NCBI RefSeq assembly: GCF_007859865.1
Contig: NZ_SJPI01000001.1
Coordinates: 2,232,001-2,296,000 of the forward strand
Length of the DNA stretch: 64,000 nt
Reading direction: 5' to 3'
From: Rubripirellula amarantea
GTDB lineage: Bacteria; Planctomycetota; Planctomycetia; Pirellulales; Pirellulaceae
The stretch's first letter is position 1. Each line of letters begins with the position of its first letter. The notes under the pieces are model-generated. The model saw nothing but the letters and a program-made list of their open reading frames with translations. It searched no databases and was not told the origin of the DNA. The position numbers were made by a program, and so were the translations under genes. Positions 53,948 through 63,110 of the stretch are shown here, piece by piece.

Positions 53948-54142
53948 TCAGGCGCCCAGGTCAGCCTTTTCGTTGCCGTCGTCGTCATAACGATTAATCG
54001 CGAAATAGACGTAGGGGACCGGAAGGCATGGCAGAAGCAGCAAGAAGAATTTGCCCACCAAGAAAGAGAAGCCGATCGTGACCGCGATAAAACCGACCCA
54101 AAGCCACCACGTGTCTCGCCAAAGTCCAATTAGTTGTTTCAT
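53948..54142 (-). CDS. Small two-helix membrane protein
   Basis: 64 residues: MKQLIGLWRDTWWLWVGFIA begins a first membrane helix, and GKFFLLLLPCLPVPYVYFAI forms a second, followed by NRYDDDGNEK. Similar short membrane proteins occur in planctomycetes, but no function is known. A second frame (open from ATG 53988 to the stop at 53839) overlaps its end and has a protein-like text (PEDLIRVENGATFEVVDRDF), so the gene may be frameshifted or followed by a coupled small gene. It is divergent from the transaldolase gene. Confidence 0.6.
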   Translation of the reverse strand: MKQLIGLWRDTWWLWVGFIAVTIGFSFLVGKFFLLLLPCLPVPYVYFAINRYDDDGNEKADLGA

Positions 54143-54324
54143 TTGTTACTCTCTGAAAAGATAGATTGTGGTCGCTAGTTGGGATCTTGCCCACGGGTGA
54201 AACCATCGACGCGTCACCTACTTCGCAAATCGAGGTCCTCAACCGAGCGCAATGCGAAAACACGGGAACGCGATTTGCTAGACTTCAGAGCCAGTCCTTC
54301 AATACATTTCTAGCGGAGAATTTA

Positions 54325-55380
54325 ATGTCCGATTCGATAGCTTCCCTGATCGCCACCGGGACAAAACTTTACCTCGATTCGGTAGAGCCGTCACTGATTG
54401 ATCAGAATCTTGCTTGGGGGGCCGTTGGGGCAACAAGCAACCCGGCGATCATTTCCGATATCGTTAAAGGTGGTGGCCTTGATAGTCGGATCGAGGCGCT
54501 GCTCGGCGAAGGCCTCGACAATGAAGCCATCGCGTGGACCCTAACCGATGAATTGGTGATTGATGCGCAAAAGAAGTTTGCTTCCATTCATCGCGAAACC
54601 GAAGGCAATGCTGGGTGGGTTAGCTTCGAATTGGATCCGCTGCTAGAGGATCCCACGCTTGATATGTCCGATTCAGAGCGAACAGCCAAGTACATCGAGC
54701 TAGGTAAGAAATGGAGCGCCGGCCACACCAACCGGATGATCAAAGTACCGGCGTCGGAAGCAGGATTGGCGGCGCTTGAAGAACTTGCCGCCGCATGCGT
54801 GACGCTTAACGTGACTCTGATTTTCACCGACGACCAATACACGCGTGCTCGCGATGCGATTTGGCGCGGAGCACAACGCTGCGGAAAACTTGACTCGTTC
54901 AAGAGCGTCTACAGCATCTTCATCTCTCGCATCGATATCTACACGCAAGAAAAATTGCCTGGCTTGTCCGATGAAGCGCAAGGGACGGTGGGGATCTTGA
55001 ACGCGAAACGAATCTGGAAGGCGAACCAGGAGTTTTGGTCGGGAAAAAGTACAAAACTTGACCAGGAACTGATCTTTGCCAGCACGGGCACCAAGAACCC
55101 GAACGACCCGCCGACCAAGTACGTTGCGGCACTTGCGGGCAGCGATATCCAAACCAACCCACCCGCAACCAACCAAGCGGTCGTGGAAAGCGGGATCGAG
55201 TTCTCACGCACCGTCGATCAAATGCCATCGAAGGCAGTTCAAGACGAGATTGACGCGGCTTTGGATATTCAGGACATGCATAGCACGCTAATGTCCGAAG
55301 GCGTTGACAAGTTCGTCAAGCCACAGCGAGCGCTGCTGGATTTGATCGCCGCGAAACGTAAAGAGTTGTCTGCTACCTAA
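54325..55380 (+). CDS. tal: Transaldolase
   Basis: 351 residues from the ATG at 54325, preceded by GGAGAA; the frame is open further up but that part has no family resemblance. Transfers a dihydroxyacetone unit between sugar phosphates in the pentose phosphate pathway. Visible are LYLDSVEPS near the N-terminus (catalytic Asp), GATSNPAIISDI, the Schiff-base Lys140 in NRMIKVPASEAGL, NVTLIFTDDQYTRARDAIWR and IFISRIDIYTQ. It stands alone on this strand; a hairpin at 55390-55413 may end its transcript. Confidence 0.95.
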   Translation: MSDSIASLIATGTKLYLDSVEPSLIDQNLAWGAVGATSNPAIISDIVKGGGLDSRIEALLGEGLDNEAIAWTLTDELVIDAQKKFASIHRETEGNAGWVSFELDPLLEDPTLDMSDSERTAKYIELGKKWSAGHTNRMIKVPASEAGLAALEELAAACVTLNVTLIFTDDQYTRARDAIWRGAQRCGKLDSFKSVYSIFISRIDIYTQEKLPGLSDEAQGTVGILNAKRIWKANQEFWSGKSTKLDQELIFASTGTKNPNDPPTKYVAALAGSDIQTNPPATNQAVVESGIEFSRTVDQMPSKAVQDEIDAALDIQDMHSTLMSEGVDKFVKPQRALLDLIAAKRKELSAT

Positions 55381-55389
55381 TCACCAACG

Positions 55390-55413
55390 GCCTTTCGTCT
55401 GGTAACGAAAGGC
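55390..55413. terminator. Probable bidirectional terminator hairpin
   Basis: A 9-bp perfect stem (GCCTTTCGT / ACGAAAGGC) with a 6-base loop lies between the convergent transaldolase and DUF533 genes. There is no good T-run on either side, so strength is uncertain. Confidence 0.5.
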
Positions 55414-55450
55414 TCGGTGTCGTTTGACAAAACCACTAACGTGTCGGCGC

Positions 55451-56167
55451 TTACCGGAAAATCACGGGAGCGCCGAGTTGTTGGTGAATCTCGTTACAGC
55501 GTTGCGGTGAAAGCCGTAAACCATGCGCCAGATCGGCAAGGTACTCGGCTTCCTTCTGTTCATCCAAATCAATCGCGATCAGTGAGATTTGGTAGGCCTG
55601 TTCTTCCATGCCCTGAGGGATCGACCAAGCTAAGTCACGAACATCGACAGGTTTGGCAAACTCCGACCGCAGGAACGAAATTTCTTCTTCGCTGACGTGA
55701 TCGAGTTGTTTGACAATCGCGTCTTGTTCTTCTTGGGTTATCTGCCCGTCTGACTTCGCGGCGCAGATCATCGCACGAATGAGGACCTTGGCTTGTTCGT
55801 CCATCGCTTCCTTTTCCGGCGGCGTCCATCGGGGCTGCGGAATCGTTTGAGCCGGTGCGGATCGCGTTGGGCCGGATCGGGTCGGTGCGGTCGCGGAGGA
55901 TTGGTTTTGACGTCGCTCCTGGTGATGGTTGTTACTGACGCCAAGCAAGTCTTCGAGTCCTTTGGCTGCATCGCCAATTGTGCGTGGACGCTGAGCTTGA
56001 GGCGAATGGCCGCGAGTTGGGCTTTGCTTCGATGTGCCTCGCGATTGAGGTTGGTTCTGTTGGGTCGATCGACCGCCTGCCATCATGTCCTTGAGGATCT
56101 TGCCACCTAGACCGCCCGAGCCTGATTTTTTGCCCAGTAACGCGCCTAGAATATCCATAGCATCCAT
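55451..56167 (-). CDS. DUF533/YebE-like (TerB-fold) protein
   Basis: 238 residues. The N-terminus (MDAMDILGALLGKKSGSGGL) and GGKILKDMMAGG match DUF533 proteins; a Gln/Ser/Pro-rich linker follows. The C-terminal half (KVLIRAMICAAKSDGQITQE, EQDAIVKQLDHVSEEEISFL) is the TerB-like helical domain, and AYQISLIAIDLDEQKEAEYL completes it. E. coli YebE is a paralogue; its function is unknown apart from envelope-stress regulation. A strong terminator of the next upstream gene lies just before its start, so it has its own promoter. Confidence 0.9.
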   Translation of the reverse strand: MDAMDILGALLGKKSGSGGLGGKILKDMMAGGRSTQQNQPQSRGTSKQSPTRGHSPQAQRPRTIGDAAKGLEDLLGVSNNHHQERRQNQSSATAPTRSGPTRSAPAQTIPQPRWTPPEKEAMDEQAKVLIRAMICAAKSDGQITQEEQDAIVKQLDHVSEEEISFLRSEFAKPVDVRDLAWSIPQGMEEQAYQISLIAIDLDEQKEAEYLADLAHGLRLSPQRCNEIHQQLGAPVIFR

Positions 56168-56209
56168 AGCGAAGCCTTTTCAAATGAGTACATCGTAAGA
56201 AGTGAGTAC

Positions 56210-56248
56210 AAAAAAAGCCGGGCGAAGGACGGCGTCCTTCGCCCGGCT
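56210..56248 (-). terminator. Strong Rho-independent terminator of the SMC-like gene
   Basis: A near-perfect palindrome of about 15 bp per arm (AGCCGGGCGAAGGAC with its complement) is followed on the minus strand by at least six T. It lies about 50 bases beyond the stop at 56300. Confidence 0.92.
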
Positions 56249-56299
56249 TGGCTTCAATATACCGGATTTGCATTCGGGGTGCTGATGTACACCGGTCGG

Positions 56300-59200
56300 T
56301 TATGCCGCTTGCAGTGTCCGGTGGTGTTGCGCGTACTCAATCCACTCGGTAATTTCTTCCAAGTCAGGCAATTTGCCGCTACGGATGATTCGCTTGCCTT
56401 CGGTGCTGTGGGCAATCGGTTCAATCACGCCAAACAGTGAATCAGCGTCTTGCTCGGCTAATTCCTCAGCCGTCGTGATTTCGGCCATCACAAGCAATTG
56501 AGCATCATGACCACGTAACATCGGTACCCGGCAAACCAGCGTGGCTTGTTGTTGCCATTGAACAACCGTTTCGGCATCCACGCGTCGATGATCGAGCTGC
56601 TCGGCTATCGATTCAGCGTCCGTAGTGAGCAAATCATCCACCGTGTAGATGCCGATGGCTTCCAAGTTCGCGGCCATACGGGCTCCGATCGACGGGGCGT
56701 CCACGACGGGGCTGTCGCGTTGCAAGTAGAAACGCAATTCTCGTTCGGATGATTCCCGCTCGCGAGGTTCACGCTCGGTTCGTTCTCGTTGGATGTATTC
56801 TCGAGGCTCACGCTCGGCGCGTTCAGCCGATTCGTAATCGCGTTGGACGTACTCTCGCGGTTCACGGTCACCCGATTCGTATCGGCGAGGTTCTCGATCT
56901 AGGTTGTCGTAGCGGACGACATCACGTGGAGCACGCGATGCTCGTTGCCCGTTAGCACGACCGGTGCCAGAACCGTTTCCTCGGCCCGATCCATGCCCTC
57001 GGCCCGATCCACTGCCCGATCCGTTACCTGATCCACTACCTGATCCACGTCCGTTACCTGACCCACTGCCCATGCCCCGACCAGCGCCCGAAGCGGTGCT
57101 GTTGCGAGATTGGGAATGGCCATTGGAACGTCCCGCCGACCGGCGAACTCGACTTCGTGCGACTACATCTTCCGCGAGTCCGTCGTTGTTATTGATCGGA
57201 TCGTAGTCTTGGTCGAGGCTTCGGATTCCATAGCGACGAGTAGCGTCCGAACGATCGCTTGCGACGCGGCCACGTCGTGATCGCCGACCGGAAGCTCCGT
57301 TGCCACGGGAACGTCGATTTGATTTCAGTACTCGACGGTGTCGAACACCATCAGCGTCGATGTAGTTTCCATCGTTATCAAGTTCGTACTCGTAGCGGTC
57401 GCTGTCGAATGATTCTTTGTACTGACTAGCGTTGCCGGCGGCGATCCAACTGGTTAGTCGCGAAAGTTCGTGGCTACTACCACTAAGCAACAATTGTTGA
57501 CCACGGTCAGTCGCCAAGAATGACTCGACACTTTGCAGCAGATCAACCGGATGAATCGCTGCAAGCTCTGATGGCGTGGTGATGCCGCAGCCAACGAGTA
57601 CGCGGGCGTCGAAGCCACGTAAATGCGGCACGCGGCAAACCAAACGACATTCCGACTGCCAACGGCGAATAGCGCGAGCATCGACGTCGGTCATGCCGAT
57701 CGCATCTGCCAATCGGTTGGGATCTTGCTGCATCAAATGAGTGATGTGCGTGACGTTAAGGCCGCGAAGTCGGGCGGCAGCAACAGCATCAATTGACGGT
57801 GCTTGATCTATCGGGCTGTCAACACTTAAGAAAAATGGACTCGCTGGTGATGAAGCCACGGCTGAGTTAACGATACTCGTCGCGACACCCTGTACGGCGT
57901 TCTGTACGACGTTGGGGGCAGTAGCGTTTGATCCGGTGCCACGAAAGATCGGCTCCTTACGAAAGGAGCCGCCCTCCTCGGTGTTCAGGTAATGTCCGTT
58001 TGATCGGGTGCGGTTGTGAGGGTGAGGGTGCAGTCCGTGAACCGACCCGTCCGTAGCAGTGCGAGTGGTGTAGCTATCGGCGTAATAGTATCCGTCGCGA
58101 TAGTCGGTGCCGTCGGATGCCCAATCGGTACGCGCGCTTGGATTGTAAACTCCGTAAGCCTCGTGCCATGCCATGTCGAAATCGCGGTTGATGTCGTTCA
58201 CGCCGCGGGAGCGGTCATGGTGGGTTGCGTCAACGTGCAAGGGACGGGTGCGTGGGTAACTTTGGTAGGCATCGACGTGATCGCGGTCTGCGTACACGTG
58301 CGGATGAGGACCGACGTAACTTTCGGTTTCATAGTGAGGACGCCACAACGGTCGATGAGCGTGCTGAGTTCGTACGGCGTGCATCTGGAAGGCCCGAGCA
58401 CCGACACGTCCCAATTCGTCCGACAATCGTTGGTCACTAGTCAGCATCACGACTTGGCGACCCGCGGCGGCGTAATCTCGAAGTGCAGCAGCGATCGGAT
58501 GGTTGGCCAATTGGAACGCATCCTGATCTTGGAAGGCCCAGCTAGCGCCGTTTGCATCGACGCCCTTCGTCGTTTCGCCCATCAGTTCGCGATGAGTTTC
58601 GAGCACCAACGGGATAGGGCGACCAATGCGATGAAGCAACTCGCCGGCGGCGAGGCGAACTGCCATCGACGCAAGGGCGCGATCCGCACCTCGGCATTGG
58701 GATTCTTCGCGAGCGTCAATCGTAACGGATCCAAGGGTGTCTTGGCTTCGATGGTAGGGCCACGCGATTTGACGCAGGCGACCGCCCGATAGGCGAACGA
58801 GCCAATGGCTTGCCAAATCGGCAAGTGGCGATCGGCTAGCGATAGGTCGGCGAACAACTTGCAACTGGCTGCGAAGTTCATCGCGACGCGAATGCAACCA
58901 ATGCAGACGCGACATCGCGGCCAAACGCTGATCAATTTGACGGATTTCGTTTTGGATCGCTTGAGTATCAACCCAATCGTGACGTTGGCCTCGGTAGACA
59001 ATGTCTTCGTCCAAGATCGGAAGGTACCGCATCGACCGACGCAGATCCGCAGCTCGTCGAAGGCTCGCATCGAGTCGTGCGTCTACGTCGGCAAGCTCGC
59101 GGCGGCACGAGTCGTGCTCACGACGAAGCATGGCCAAGTCTGCACGGTATCGGTTCGTCCAGCTTGCCAGTTCAATGTTTTGAGACTGAGCAAAACGGCT

Positions 59201-60913
59201 CAGCAACGTTTCGCGGTGACGCCCAATGCTCTCCAAGGACGCAGCCAACCATCGCTCGCTACGGTCGAGTTCTTCAAGTCGGTTCCAATCACGATGGAAT
59301 GAACTTGAAGCAACGTGATCACCTGAAACGGTTCGTTGCGATGGCAAGTGCATGCCAAGTTGACGCAAGTCCTCTCGGATTGTGCGAAGTGTATCCCCCA
59401 GGCTGAAGTGACCGGCGTGTCCGTGAGTTGCGCGGCCGTAGTCGCTTTGCGGGTACACATCCGAGTAAGGATGGCGGAAATGCAATTCCGACGCGACTGA
59501 TTCGTACCAAGCGTGCGTTGGTGCATCACTGGCTGAGTATCGGCTCAACAGGCTATCAATGAGTCGTGTTGCCGAGTCGATACGCGCGTCGACTTCATCG
59601 AGTTGTTGGTACGGGCGATCCGCATAGCGGTACCAATCAGCCGTGTCCCAATGAGCGTTGTCGCGATAATGGTCGACCGCATGCAGGAATCCGTTAAGGC
59701 TGTAGCGTTCGTAGCTGCTTCGATCCATCGATGCGTAAGGTGACGTGGCGAATACATCACGTGCATCCACAATCGCTTGACGCAGTCCTCGAACTTCCAT
59801 CAACGCCCGTCGCCATCGAATGGCTTGGGCGTCTAAGTCATCGAGTTCTCGGCGAAGTCGTTCATCGTAGCGATCGGTGTAGTGAGGGGCGGTTGCATCA
59901 CCACGCAGGCTGCTACCTAAACCACGACGTCCAGTTGGTGCTTGGGAAATGTCGTTTTGAATGGCCGAAATCCACCTCGACAATTCGCTGCGACGCGATC
60001 GAAGTTGGTACGTCTCGCGGTGAAGTCGAGCGAGTTCGGCGCGGGTGTATTCGTCGCCGGGATACTCCGTGGCCGGATACTCGAAATCTTTCGGTGTGCT
60101 GTAATGCGAGCTGGAATGAGCTTGGTAGTCAGCGCCGCCGAATTCGGCTCTGTGCCGGCGGCGATAAGTCAAACGTGATGTCAATTCGTCACGACGAAGA
60201 ATCAAACGCTGATAATCATTGCCATGCTCGTTCTGCAAGCGAGCTAGTTCCGCTTCAACATCTGCAAGCTCGCTGCGGAGTGCGCGGTGGTCGGTGTAAC
60301 GAGCATGAGGTGATTGATAAGAGGCATCGCGGTATCCGCCCAAGACATCCGCGTCCTGGAATCCATTTTCGGATTGTGCAAGGTCTGGCGAGCTCGAAAG
60401 TTGCACGTGACGGTACGTTTCGGGCGAATCGAGTCCGCTTCGAATGCAGGCTGACACGACGCGGCTAACGCTAGTCACGGATGTGTCAGTGATGACTCCA
60501 TCGACAATGGATTCGGGCAGTTGGATGGATCGAGCGGCAAGTGAATTCGCATGATTGCCACTGAGGCTGTCGATCCAAGAGGATCCCAGCGTCTCGTGCA
60601 TGGCATCGGCGTAAAGAGGTTGGTGACCGCGAGATTCAATTTCAATCGTGCGACGACCACGAGCGGTGCCATCTTTTTCGCGGCGACAGTGAACCATTCC
60701 ATGACGGTCCGCCCACACGATGCGGCCGCTTGAGGAACTCATCATACCGAGTGGGTATTCACGATCGGTCAGCGAATCACGAATGAATCGAACGATTGCG
60801 GTTTTGCCGGAACCTTCAGGTCCGCAGACAGTATTTAGGTGTTCCGAAAATGGTCCCAGTTCGACACAGTCGAGTGGTCCGTGAGCGTCGATATCGATTC
60901 GATCCAACAACAT
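56300..60913 (-). CDS. Giant SMC/RecF-like ATPase with two DUF4332 domains
   Basis: About 1537 residues from the ATG at 60913, chosen for its ribosome binding site. Residues 1-830 are an ABC-type ATPase of the SMC/RecF kind: LDRIDIDAHGPLDCVELGPF, Walker A GPEGSGKT (31-38), helical, partly coiled-coil arms with unusual Tyr, His and Arg content, signature LVRLSGGRLRQIAW (about 708), degenerate Walker B PIPLVLETHREL (about 768) and VVMLTSDQRLSDEL. Then come a Tyr/His-rich stretch, a first DUF4332 domain (about 1031-1158; VCRVPHLRGFDARVLVGCGI), a Gly/Ser/Asn low-complexity linker (about 1284-1318), Glu/Arg repeats and a second DUF4332 domain (VCRVPMLRGHDAQLLVMAEI). DUF4332 has helix-hairpin-helix character. 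DNA binding or repair is a plausible role. Confidence 0.82.
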   Translation of the reverse strand: MLLDRIDIDAHGPLDCVELGPFSEHLNTVCGPEGSGKTAIVRFIRDSLTDREYPLGMMSSSSGRIVWADRHGMVHCRREKDGTARGRRTIEIESRGHQPLYADAMHETLGSSWIDSLSGNHANSLAARSIQLPESIVDGVITDTSVTSVSRVVSACIRSGLDSPETYRHVQLSSSPDLAQSENGFQDADVLGGYRDASYQSPHARYTDHRALRSELADVEAELARLQNEHGNDYQRLILRRDELTSRLTYRRRHRAEFGGADYQAHSSSHYSTPKDFEYPATEYPGDEYTRAELARLHRETYQLRSRRSELSRWISAIQNDISQAPTGRRGLGSSLRGDATAPHYTDRYDERLRRELDDLDAQAIRWRRALMEVRGLRQAIVDARDVFATSPYASMDRSSYERYSLNGFLHAVDHYRDNAHWDTADWYRYADRPYQQLDEVDARIDSATRLIDSLLSRYSASDAPTHAWYESVASELHFRHPYSDVYPQSDYGRATHGHAGHFSLGDTLRTIREDLRQLGMHLPSQRTVSGDHVASSSFHRDWNRLEELDRSERWLAASLESIGRHRETLLSRFAQSQNIELASWTNRYRADLAMLRREHDSCRRELADVDARLDASLRRAADLRRSMRYLPILDEDIVYRGQRHDWVDTQAIQNEIRQIDQRLAAMSRLHWLHSRRDELRSQLQVVRRPIASRSPLADLASHWLVRLSGGRLRQIAWPYHRSQDTLGSVTIDAREESQCRGADRALASMAVRLAAGELLHRIGRPIPLVLETHRELMGETTKGVDANGASWAFQDQDAFQLANHPIAAALRDYAAAGRQVVMLTSDQRLSDELGRVGARAFQMHAVRTQHAHRPLWRPHYETESYVGPHPHVYADRDHVDAYQSYPRTRPLHVDATHHDRSRGVNDINRDFDMAWHEAYGVYNPSARTDWASDGTDYRDGYYYADSYTTRTATDGSVHGLHPHPHNRTRSNGHYLNTEEGGSFRKEPIFRGTGSNATAPNVVQNAVQGVATSIVNSAVASSPASPFFLSVDSPIDQAPSIDAVAAARLRGLNVTHITHLMQQDPNRLADAIGMTDVDARAIRRWQSECRLVCRVPHLRGFDARVLVGCGITTPSELAAIHPVDLLQSVESFLATDRGQQLLLSGSSHELSRLTSWIAAGNASQYKESFDSDRYEYELDNDGNYIDADGVRHRRVLKSNRRSRGNGASGRRSRRGRVASDRSDATRRYGIRSLDQDYDPINNNDGLAEDVVARSRVRRSAGRSNGHSQSRNSTASGAGRGMGSGSGNGRGSGSGSGNGSGSGSGRGHGSGRGNGSGTGRANGQRASRAPRDVVRYDNLDREPRRYESGDREPREYVQRDYESAERAEREPREYIQRERTEREPRERESSERELRFYLQRDSPVVDAPSIGARMAANLEAIGIYTVDDLLTTDAESIAEQLDHRRVDAETVVQWQQQATLVCRVPMLRGHDAQLLVMAEITTAEELAEQDADSLFGVIEPIAHSTEGKRIIRSGKLPDLEEITEWIEYAQHHRTLQAA

Positions 60914-60920
60914 GATCAGG

Positions 60921-60929
60921 CTCCTCCTT
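60921..60929 (-). promoter_or_regulatory. Ribosome binding site deciding the SMC-like start
   Basis: AAGGAGGAG on the minus strand lies 7 bases before the ATG at 60911-60913. The ORF could otherwise begin at 60943, where no such site precedes. Confidence 0.85.
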
Positions 60930-60943
60930 GGCCAAGCGGGCAA

Positions 60944-61279
60944 TCATTTGCCCGTCAAATTCCGTTTCGATGGATGCTTTTGAGCAGGGTTTGGCAAAAA
61001 GGTTGCCGCGGGAAAACCCCCAAAAACGTCTTCAAAATCTGGGTCTATTCCACCGGTGCAGTGGGTCGATAGAGCGGACTTTAGCGAACTGGGTGTTTCA
61101 CGAAAAGAGAGAAATTTGTCGGGAAACACTAGGGCCGCGGTGCAAATCACCGAAATTTACGTTGTTTCGCTTCGCCAAAGGAACAGGCGAACACTGAAAT
61201 CGTTGGTCTTGTGAGCCTTGCTGGACGCATCCGGCGGTCAAAGCAATGCGACGAACCATCACTCGCTAAATTTGCCACA
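60944..61279. other. Intergenic, 336 bp
   Basis: Between the CCA-adding enzyme gene and the SMC-like gene, both on the minus strand. It must contain the promoter of the latter. I see no gene, RNA or terminator here. Confidence 0.4.
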
Positions 61280-62563
61280 TTAGATCTCGTTGTTCAGACG
61301 CTCGATCAATCGCCACGCTTCATCGACCGTGGTGATCTCGCCATCGAGCTGTGCGACTCGCAACGCATCTAGGAAAACACGAAACTTTGGACCGGCCTCG
61401 TAGCCTGCCTTTCTCAAGTCGTCACCGGTCAACAACATAGGCGGATTGAGCTTTTGTGGATCCCAGGCAAGAGCATCGCGCACCCGGTGGATCCCCGCTG
61501 CACCTCGCCGTTGAGATTGAACTACGGCTTGTGCAACATCGGCGATCACGTCGACATCACGATCAATCAAAATTGGTTGCAACCGCGACCATACTAGTTC
61601 GTCAGCATTTACGATCGCGTCGTGTTTGTCCAAGGCGGCTTTGGCTTGACGCGTTTCCTCGACCGATAGCCGCCACGCGCTTGAGCACGTATCGATCACG
61701 CTCGCTTGAGACGACAAGGCGACGCAAGCGAGTGATCGTGCGAACGATCTTTCAGGCAAATGATCCAGCAGGCTCGATAGTTGTTCCATATTGGCATGCA
61801 GCAATTCCGGCATGACGTTGCGAGCGAGTCCGCTGTCGACCAGACGCTGCAACCCATTGATCGCTTGTGGCGATGTCATCACTTTTCGCATTTCCACGCC
61901 AATTCGTTCGCCACTGACGTCGGTAATGTCGTCCGCGTGGACGGTGATTGCCGCGAAGGTTTCGTCGTCGATGGTGAAATTCAAAGTTGTCGAAAAGCGA
62001 ATTGCTCTTAACATTCGAAGCCGATCTTCCCCAAATCGTTGATCAGGGGAACCGATCGTCCGCAGCAATCTTCGATCCAAGTCCGCTCGACCATCGACGT
62101 AATCGATGATGGAGCGAGTCAGCGGGTCATAGAACAATCCATTGATTGTGAAATCTCGCCGCAACGCATCCGCATGCGCGTCGCCATAATGCACAGAATC
62201 GGGACGACGCCCATCGCTGTATTCCCCATCACTGCGAAAAGTGGCCACCTCGGTTGCCGAAACCGCGGTTTTAGCCGGCATTGCAGCGTTTCGCGGCGGC
62301 AACACGCCGATCACTCCGAAAGAGGCTCCGAATGCGAGCGTGTTCTTTTTTCCGAAAACTTCACGGACGGCTTCAGGAGTCGCATTAGTGGCAACGTCGA
62401 AGTCTTTGGGAGGCTTTCCTAGTAACGCATCTCGCACACATCCGCCCGCCAAGTAGGCGACGAAGCCACGCTCACGCAGGACACTGATGATTCGAATGGC
62501 TTCGGCTGCATCAGGATTGGAAAGCAATGTTGTCGAAGTAGAATCCATGCGTGCGATTGTCAC
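61280..62563 (-). CDS. CCA-adding enzyme / poly(A) polymerase family nucleotidyltransferase
   Basis: 427 residues (Met6 at 62548 could also be the start). The class II nucleotidyltransferase head is clear: YLAGGCVRDALLGKPPKDFD with catalytic acids in DFDVAT, then RRDFTINGLFYDPL, DYVDGRADLDRRLLRTIGSP and the RNA-binding EDRLRMLRAIRFSTTL. The enzyme adds or repairs the 3' CCA of tRNA; whether it makes whole CCA, A only or poly(A) cannot be decided from sequence. Divergent from the Nudix gene, with about 30-45 bases between their starts. Confidence 0.93.
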   Translation of the reverse strand: MTIARMDSTSTTLLSNPDAAEAIRIISVLRERGFVAYLAGGCVRDALLGKPPKDFDVATNATPEAVREVFGKKNTLAFGASFGVIGVLPPRNAAMPAKTAVSATEVATFRSDGEYSDGRRPDSVHYGDAHADALRRDFTINGLFYDPLTRSIIDYVDGRADLDRRLLRTIGSPDQRFGEDRLRMLRAIRFSTTLNFTIDDETFAAITVHADDITDVSGERIGVEMRKVMTSPQAINGLQRLVDSGLARNVMPELLHANMEQLSSLLDHLPERSFARSLACVALSSQASVIDTCSSAWRLSVEETRQAKAALDKHDAIVNADELVWSRLQPILIDRDVDVIADVAQAVVQSQRRGAAGIHRVRDALAWDPQKLNPPMLLTGDDLRKAGYEAGPKFRVFLDALRVAQLDGEITTVDEAWRLIERLNNEI

Positions 62564-62591
62564 AGTTGAACGGTTTATCTAAAAGGCATCT

Positions 62592-63110
62592 ATGAGTCAT
62601 TCAAAACGCCACACGAAGATCGGGTCAAGTCAATCCGAACTCGATTCGAGTTCCATCAGTGATAACGTAACTGCGCCGCTACACCTGAATGTTCCGGTTT
62701 CACAAATCGGCAAGAAACGAGGTGTGGTGGGCGTGATTCTTCGCGAGGACAAGTTTCTCGTGATTCGCCGTTCGCAAACCGTCACCGCACCTGGGAAGCT
62801 ATGTTTGCCAGGCGGGACGATGGAAAAAGGGGAGAGCGAAGTCGACACGCTGGTTCGCGAGATGCGAGAAGAATTGACGCTTGACGTGACTCCCGTGCGA
62901 TTGTGTTGGCGCAGCGTTACTCCGTGGGGCACTACCTTGGCGTGGTGGTTAGCACAAATCGAAGACCATGTGGTTCCGGTGCCTGACCCAATCGAGGTCG
63001 CTGAGTATTTTTGGATGACTCACGAAGAGGTCTATACCGCCAAAGACGCCCTGCCGAGTTTACCGGCATTCATCGATGCAGTTTCGGCCGGCGAAATTCA
63101 GATCGTTTGA
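62592..63110 (+). CDS. Nudix hydrolase
   Basis: 172 residues. The Nudix box is GTMEKGESEVDTLVREMREE followed by LTL: Gly, Glu and REx2EE are in place, with Thr in the last Gly position. The preceding GVVGVILREDKFLVIRRSQT and the following TLAWWLAQIEDHVVPVPDP fit the domain. An N-terminal extension of about 40 residues (SHSKRHTKIGSSQSE) looks unstructured. Substrate unknown; a nucleotide diphosphate derivative is expected. Confidence 0.9.
   Translation: MSHSKRHTKIGSSQSELDSSSISDNVTAPLHLNVPVSQIGKKRGVVGVILREDKFLVIRRSQTVTAPGKLCLPGGTMEKGESEVDTLVREMREELTLDVTPVRLCWRSVTPWGTTLAWWLAQIEDHVVPVPDPIEVAEYFWMTHEEVYTAKDALPSLPAFIDAVSAGEIQIV

Noticed and set aside
58016-58792. 258-codon plus-strand frame inside the SMC-like gene
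   Set aside because: Antisense shadow of the large ATPase; no domain recognised.
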